Assembly (NCBI GenBank): GCA_002749535.1
Contig: MZZL01000076.1
Coordinates: 253,532 to 317,531, forward strand
DNA: 64,000 nucleotides
Direction of reading: 5' to 3'
DNA from: Apophysomyces variabilis
Taxonomy: Eukaryota > Mucoromycota > Mucoromycetes > Mucorales > Mucoraceae
Part shown: positions 58,640 through 64,000 of the stretch, one piece after another
How positions within the stretch are numbered: position 1 is the stretch's first letter
Layout of the letters: every line of letters begins with the position of its first letter
Notes under the pieces: model-generated
What the model saw: the letters and a program-made list of their open reading frames with translations, nothing else
What the model was told of the DNA's origin: nothing
Databases searched by the model: none
Program-made: the position numbers and the translations under genes

Positions 58640-60060
58640 GGCCTTCGAGTTTCACTTAGATCTCGTTTGGGTACATCCGAGAGGAAATCAGACAACTAGC
58701 GTTGCCTGCGCCATCGATTTCAGCAAAGTAGGTTCGCTTCTGACAGTCCAATATCCCATTCTTTAGCGTAAGTCTTTCTACTAACTGGATACTGGGGGGG
58801 AAGCCAAATTCTAGGAGATGCTAAGCTAATGCAACTGTCGCTCCCACTGTATTCTTTTCAATAGCACGTACGACAGATGAGGGAAACCAGAAACTGTCTG
58901 TGTCAAGCTTTTTGACCATATTCACAAATAAACCAGAGCTTCCTTTTCAGATGTTCCACCTGGATAATATTAGGTTTGCCGTCACTCACGCGCTTTTCTT
59001 TCGAATCCTACCACCCCTTACAAAGATCATGGACAAATAAATTAACCCTTCTGTCGTTGTGTCACAGACAATCAATGATAACAGCAAGACCGTGTGGGCA
59101 ATAAAATGGGGTTAAAGGAAAGGTTTTCATTTTGGTATGGCTTGTTCGGACCTGACGGGCCAACGAGCCTTAAATTTACTCCATGCCAAGAAATCATGGC
59201 GGCCATATCTTTCAATCACCTCACCTTCGTCAAAGCTAGTATCCGCTACGATGGCTTCATGCTCAGAGACCGAACATATAATGGCAACATAGGCTCCATC
59301 TTTCTTTTTTTTTTTCCCCGTTCAGGAAGCTTACAAATCTCTCGGTGACTGAGACTGGTGATAATGGTTGCATACTTATTTGGTGAACATCCTTCACTGT
59401 CGTACAATCGGAAAGCGCCTCGAACAAGCAATGGAGCACGATTGTTCTTCTGATGAATTGTGTATACCTTGACATCGCTTATTTCTTCTTCCAGTTGCCA
59501 GCCGTCAAGCGATCCCGTTAGGGTATTCACACACCCCAAGTTGCATTGGTTTTCTTCGTCATGTGTAGTATTTGACGTAATTATGTAGATGAAGAAGAAA
59601 GGAAAGAGAGTTCGTCATTCTGAAATTAGTAGAAAATCAATCATGTTGTTGTCTGTGAGAATGAAAGTATCAAAGAATGCGATATTCTATAAGGCAATAG
59701 CTTTTTTTTTTTTTGGCTTCCATGTGGAGCAATAGAACCTTTTGCTTGGTAGCTGAAACAAACAAATTTGCTGGTTTCCATTCGCATCGGAAAAGGAGCC
59801 AATTTGATCCGGCCCACTAAGGGAACTACGAAGAATCAGTCATCCAGATCGATAGCTTCGGAATCAAGCATGATAAATTGACCGATCGACACAACTGGTA
59901 CATGACGGGGATGGAAAGAGCGGATAGTATTCCTCCAGTAAGTGGATTTAATAGGATGGTTAAGTGGAAAATAGAAATAGATGTTTGCTCACTTGTCGTG
60001 AAGTTCAAAAATCAGAGTTCTAATTTGGGCGTAGAAATGTAATTTCATTTTGTAGTTGTA
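58640..60060 (-). pseudogene. START-domain protein, apparently decayed
   Basis: Minus-strand pieces read in order like a START lipid-binding domain: SLDGWQLEEEISDVKVYTIH with PLLVRGAFRLYDS (about 59510-59380), then DEGEVIERYGR with LAWSKFKARWPV (about 59230-59140), then VNMVKKLDTDSFWFPSSVVR with NTVGATVALA (about 58930-58820), then HLLEFGFPPSIQLVERLTLK (about 58820-58760). Between the last two there is an in-frame TAG near 58822, and the part between 59130 and 58930 has stops in all frames. Further upstream, WRNTIRSFHPRHVPVVSIGQ (about 59930-59870) may be part of the same gene. Some gaps could be introns, but the isolated stop suggests decay. Family members bind sterols or phospholipids. Confidence 0.45.
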
Positions 60061-60468
60061 AATTTCGCTTTACTTTTATCGATAGGTTCTATGCGCATTA
60101 AAGCAATTTTTTACCTTTGGCTAAGACCTACCATCATTTTTAAGATAAAGAGGCAATGCCTATAGCTTTCCCTAACTAAGCATTATATGGATCTACCAAC
60201 AAGATGGTTTTGACCTGTCTGTGTCACGATCAACCTACGTTTATGTAAGCATGGAAGACTTAGGGTTGTGTTAAACTTCTCAATTAGCATAGAGTGGAAC
60301 AGTGGAAGTAGAATTCATAAATGCAATAGGATATAAGAAGCTACTGTTACCATTCCTAAGCAAATCAGATAGAAACGGATTACTAAAGTGACAAGAACTG
60401 TTGACTTTGTTTAATGCGATTTGACAGTCACTGTATGGCACGAAGATTTCGTATTTTAGGGAATTACT

Positions 60469-60613
60469 ACGGACACTCCAACGGGACACTCCAGTCCCCC
60501 CAATTCTGAGCGCTTTCTAAAATAAAGCTGACGACGATTACTATAAACAGGTGGAGTGTAGTACGGAAATAGCGGAGTACTGTGGATTGGAGTGTCCCGT
60601 AAATGAAATCCGT
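60469..60613. mobile_element. MITE-like element, copy 1
   Basis: About 145 bp with GGACACTCCA-rich left end and TGGAGTGTCCCGT-rich right end in inverted orientation. It is similar over its whole length to 63651-63825 in the same orientation. No coding capacity. Confidence 0.65.
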
Positions 60614-60649
60614 CCATATAACAAATATTAGCAATGATAAAGGATTATG

Positions 60650-60679
60650 CGACCTATGAGACGTTTTTGTCCCACAGTG
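60650..60679 (+). repeat. Copy of the 21764-21793 repeat motif
   Basis: CGACCTATGAGAC followed by TTTTTGTCCCACAGTG; one mismatch over 30 bases to the copy at 21764-21793. Probably the end of a dispersed element. Confidence 0.55.
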
Positions 60680-61274
60680 GACGCCACCCAGCAGTTATAG
60701 TACGTAGTTCGTTGCATAGTCTTTTTATATTACTTTTAGGATGCATCACACGTTGCATACAGCAGCATATTTGCTGTTTGGTCGCTTTGCCATCTCATTT
60801 GCATCGAGCGCTAGGATGCCATAAGGAACATTATCTTGACTATGTCTAAACTCTTAGAAAAGACCGACAATGGGGATTTGGCCTCTAGTGTCAGTTTGCT
60901 TGAGAAAAAGAGCGATTGAATGCACGGCGCACGAAGAATCGGCCTTATTTTCGTATTTTTTTCTCTGTTCTGCACTGATGGCTAAGTATTACTAACTGTG
61001 TAACTCTGTTGTATACGCCGTGGATTATACCTTTGTACTATATAGTCTTATCTGTTATAACCGCGAAGTATGACGATTGCACACTACGGAAACGTCATAC
61101 TCGAATCTTCTTTTATTTCTTCTAAAAGATTTGCAGCTAAAATACAAAGGCATATAATAATGAAAGCAATAGACTATACACACAGAAAATACAAAAGAAA
61201 AAGTTCGTTCTACACATCAAAGATAAATTACACAAAGAATTTCAATGTCTCACTTCTCTTTTTTTTTTTTTCAG

Positions 61275-61984
61275 AAACCTTTTCTTACAGGTGAAAGTTG
61301 AATCTTATTTAATGACAGTGAGCGCTGCGCTTATCAAAGCATGTCCGCTCTCGCCCGGTCAGAAAAAAGAAAGGGAAATGAAAAAACGCTGACATGGCAG
61401 CAGGGAAAAAAGGAAGAAAGTATGAAGAACGAGGTACTACCGAGATATAGAGAAGAAAGCGAAAGTAAGGGAAGAGAAAGGAAAAAGGGCTCAAGAGGAG
61501 GAACAGGCACAAGAGACAGGGAGAAAAGGTGGCGCCTACAGAGTAGTGGAGCGAGGAAGGTAGAGGAGTGGTAGGGCTATTGGGCTGAGGTCACCCAGCG
61601 TACAAAATTGTGAGGAGTGGGGAGATTGGGGTCTGTGGGCAAGCTTATACATGTGTCATTTGGGTGACACGCTTGGTCAATTTCAGCTAGAATTTGTTGC
61701 AGAATTGGCCAAGTGCTAGTCCAGTAACGTTGGCGGCGGCAATCACGAGGTGGCGTTTGAGGCAGAGAGTTAAGGACAAGGGAGATTGGATCAGGGATAG
61801 ACAGCCCAACCTTGAGACGACAATGTGTTTGGAAGCAATCAACAAAATGGTGGCGACTAGTGGTTCCAGATCTGCAACGTGGGCATAGCTGAGGTTTCCC
61901 TCCGGGCATCCAATCTAAGCGCCATCGGGTGCAGCGGCTGCGTTCCATACGTGTCATGGGAATCCACAAAACCTTTTCTTACAG
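61275..61984 (-). mobile_element. 5'-truncated LINE fragment with 16-bp target-site duplication
   Basis: AAACCTTTTCTTACAG occurs perfectly at 61275-61290 and 61969-61984 and flanks about 680 bp. On the minus strand a frame at 61969-61577 encodes CTRWRLDWMPGGKPQLCPRC...SRHHFVDCF and later IPDPISLVLNSLP, which matches the C-terminal zinc-knuckle region that follows reverse transcriptase in fungal LINE-type elements (C-x2-C-x-n-H-x4-C). The reverse transcriptase itself is absent, so the copy is 5'-truncated and dead, as is usual after target-primed reverse transcription. No poly(A) tail lies between the element and the repeat; an A/T run lies just outside the 61275 repeat. Confidence 0.7.
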
Positions 61985-62277
61985 TGCTTCCCCGCTAATA
62001 TCAATGACTTGGTTAGAGCCTATCCATTGAAATAGGCAGGAGGTCATAATAACGGGGAGATGCAATGGCTTGAATTAGCATAGAAACCTCTTTTTCAGGA
62101 ATCTCAAAATGATTGAAAATAGGCAAGGATTGACATTAACGAAGATTGACATTAGCAGGGAGGCACTGTAGTTTGTTTCTCTATACACTGAGTGTATATG
62201 TTAAAGTGAATATAGATAACCATAGAAGTTCTATTTCTAGGCACTTTTCATGGTGCTAAGAAATTAAATATGTACTT

Positions 62278-62510
62278 AATTGAGCGGTTAGTCCGTAGGG
62301 CTAACCGAATCGGAACCCATAGAGTGCTGTGATCATCTCATGAGCTTTATTGAGCGAAACATATCCAATCGAAAAATTTTTGTAAACAACAAAATTTCAA
62401 AGAAAACAAAGCAATGCTCCTCGATCAACTAGCGAGCTAGACTGAAAGGGAAGGGAAAGGGGTGGGACCCTCTATGGGTTCCGATTCGAGTCCGTAGGAC
62501 TCACCCAATT
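62278..62510. mobile_element. MITE with ~40-bp terminal inverted repeats
   Basis: The left end (TTAGTCCGTAGGGCTAACCG, then AATCGGAACCCATAGAG, to 62324) is inverted at the right end (CTCTATGGGTTCCGATTCG, then AGTCCGTAGGACTC, 62469-62508). Total length about 233 bp. No coding capacity; both ends include AATT, perhaps part of the repeat or of a target site. Confidence 0.75.
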
Positions 62511-62902
62511 GTCCAAGACTTGTCGTCAGATAATATATAAACTATGGTATTATGGACATTTACGATAACCTGTTTCAATGTTAGCATAAGGAAAAACATC
62601 AATTACGCCATCGAATATAATGATTGTTTTATCAGTGATCATCTTCAGTATTCGACACGTCGATTGCAAAATGATTCATTGTCTTGAACTACACTGTACT
62701 GTTACACAATCTAAGGAGAAGTATTCACAATGAAATGATTTGTTTAAATACGTCGTATTTCAGCAGTTGATTCTTATTCTTAACACTGTCTACACACTCT
62801 CAAATATTTATTTACTTATCCTTTTTATTATAGTATTTTTTGTTATGGTAAGAGTAAAAGACAGAAAACAAGCATTGCACACTAACATTAAAAAGATGGT
62901 AG

Positions 62903-63559
62903 TTGCCAGATTTGAACTTCGTAGGAAACCTAGGTCTTGATACACGCGATGCCATAAGCTGCAGCCGCACTCAAAACTTTGAACAGCACATGCAAACAGT
63001 GATTGCTGGGGCTAGAGGGCGACCGATATCAAAGGAGAACCGAAGCAAGGCGCTGCAATGTCTGCAAGCAACGGGTGTACAAACCGTGTCTAAGCTTTTC
63101 AACACCTCTCCATCAGAGGCGGCATTGTCTGGAGCTGTAGTGCACTGCTTAGGTGAGAAGCAGCATGCTATATCCCTACGATTATCTGATAACCAGATCA
63201 TTTCCGCAAATGGCATTCTACGCCTGATTGCTATTGGCAAGATGTACAACATTCGGGTATATTTGTTCTCTACGCAGAGCAAACCTAAAGTGATTGGAAA
63301 CAGTCAGTCTGTCTATAACATGTCGCTTCTTCATGAAGTTGACTCTCATACGGGAAACAGTCGTTGGGTTCTTTTATATATCCCAAGGTTTACCTCTTCA
63401 AAGTTGCCAAGACCTGAAAGCACAATCAAAAAATCACCTTTTATATCACCTGCTGCGACCAAGAAAAATATGGTGGGAGAGCGAAGGAAGAAAAAACAGG
63501 GTGCACCTCTCGGTGTGACGGAACAAATGGTTAAGGATGAATTACGAAAAGAAATGTAA
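62903..63559 (+). CDS. Hypothetical protein with OTU-like region, probably transposon-derived
   Basis: 218 codons from ATG 62903; the first about 25 residues may be intron or leader. Residues about 90-165 (SGAVVHCLGEKQHAISLRLS, NGILRLIAIGKMYNIRVYLF, STQSKPKVI) resemble the second half of OTU cysteine proteases, where an ELxALAxxYNxxIxVFS helix-strand follows the catalytic Cys region. The expected HYN motif at the end is replaced by SRWVLLY, and no clear catalytic Cys loop (GDGxC) is present, so it would be inactive if it is OTU at all. The C-terminus is Lys-rich (GERRKKKQG). It sits between two copies of one MITE. It ends at TAA 63557-63559. Confidence 0.4.
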   Translation: MPDLNFVGNLGLDTRDAISCSRTQNFEQHMQTVIAGARGRPISKENRSKALQCLQATGVQTVSKLFNTSPSEAALSGAVVHCLGEKQHAISLRLSDNQIISANGILRLIAIGKMYNIRVYLFSTQSKPKVIGNSQSVYNMSLLHEVDSHTGNSRWVLLYIPRFTSSKLPRPESTIKKSPFISPAATKKNMVGERRKKKQGAPLGVTEQMVKDELRKEM

Positions 63560-63650
63560 GCATTATTATTATTATTTCTTGAACATCATTTAAACAAATA
63601 TTATAACAGCAATAAGAGGATACATTTGGAAATTCTCCAGGGAAATTACC

Positions 63651-63825
63651 GTGGACACTCCAACAACACTCCGACAACACTCCAGTCCTCCTAATTCTGA
63701 GCATTTTTTGAAGTAAAGAATGATAATAATTACTATAAACAAGTGGAGTATAGTATGGACACAGTGGAGTGCTGTAGTTTGGAGTTTCCCCAAGTAGAGT
63801 GTCTCGTAATCGAAATCTGTCCATG
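63651..63825. mobile_element. MITE-like element, copy 2
   Basis: Similar to 60469-60613 throughout (GGACACTCCAAC, CCTAATTCTGAGC, ATTACTATAAACA, GTGGAGT...TGGAGT) and in the same orientation, but with one extra ACACTCC unit and more divergence at the right end. Confidence 0.65.
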
Positions 63826-64000
63826 TAACAAACGTTAGCTATGATCAGCTATTAAGTTGAATGAAAATAGAACGTTCCTGACAGTAGCTAAGCAAAAAGA
63901 GGAATTGCTCATAGCAAACTGTTGGACTTACAATCTAGTATTGGAGTTGACAAAAAAAATTCTGTAACATAGCAAATACAGACTTGATTTACATTTAATG

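Overview
The window looks like nuclear DNA of a filamentous fungus, most likely an early-diverging (Mucoromycota/Mucorales-type) lineage. The genes carry many short introns (mostly 43-90 nt, GT...AG, CTNA-type branch points), and intergenic DNA is AT-rich with long T and A runs. There is a spliceosomal U6 gene, a LINE fragment and several MITE-like repeats, and the protein set is fungal: Svf1, Skt5/Chs4, a CreC/WDR20-type WD protein, allantoicase and phosphodiesterase. No bacterial operons, rRNA or CRISPR are seen. Exon joins were made by hand from splice motifs and reading frame; each complete model given with an amino-acid length sums to a whole number of codons.

Layout. 1-2.6 kb: the 3' part of a MULE transposase gene that splices in frame into a ubiquitin-protease-like domain, followed by GTACC-containing repeats. 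2.8-7.1 kb (minus): phosducin-like protein, an allantoicase/ureidoglycolate-lyase fusion, and a Q-rich coiled-coil gene. 8.7-12.4 kb (plus): a receiver-domain/cyclic-nucleotide phosphodiesterase fusion (RegA-like layout) and a PAP2/dolichyldiphosphatase-like membrane phosphatase. 13-20.5 kb (minus): an unrecognised 12-exon 658-residue protein, a low-complexity protein with paired SWADM motifs, and Svf1. 20.5-27.2 kb is almost gene-free. 27.2-32 kb (minus): a SWIRM protein and a CreC/WDR20-like WD protein. 34.6-43.4 kb (minus): a small secreted Cys-rich protein, an acidic single-pass membrane protein, and a divergent importin-alpha with two apparent GC-AG introns. 44.4-45.4 kb: U6 snRNA with its TATA box and T-run terminator, followed by a ~280-bp tandem repeat. 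45.7-46.8 kb: decayed coding DNA. 47.7-53.8 kb (minus): thioredoxin reductase and Skt5/Chs4. 56.6-57.8 kb (plus): a Cys-rich GATA-like zinc-finger protein. 58.6-64 kb: a decayed START-domain gene, MITEs, a 5'-truncated LINE with a 16-bp target duplication, and an OTU-like ORF between two copies of one MITE.

The functional genes are mostly unrelated housekeeping or signalling genes. The most unusual items are the domain fusions (receiver + phosphodiesterase, allantoicase + ureidoglycolate lyase, MULE transposase + deubiquitinase-like domain), the unusual introns (a 31-nt intron, two GC-AG introns in one gene), and the repeat array directly 3' of U6.
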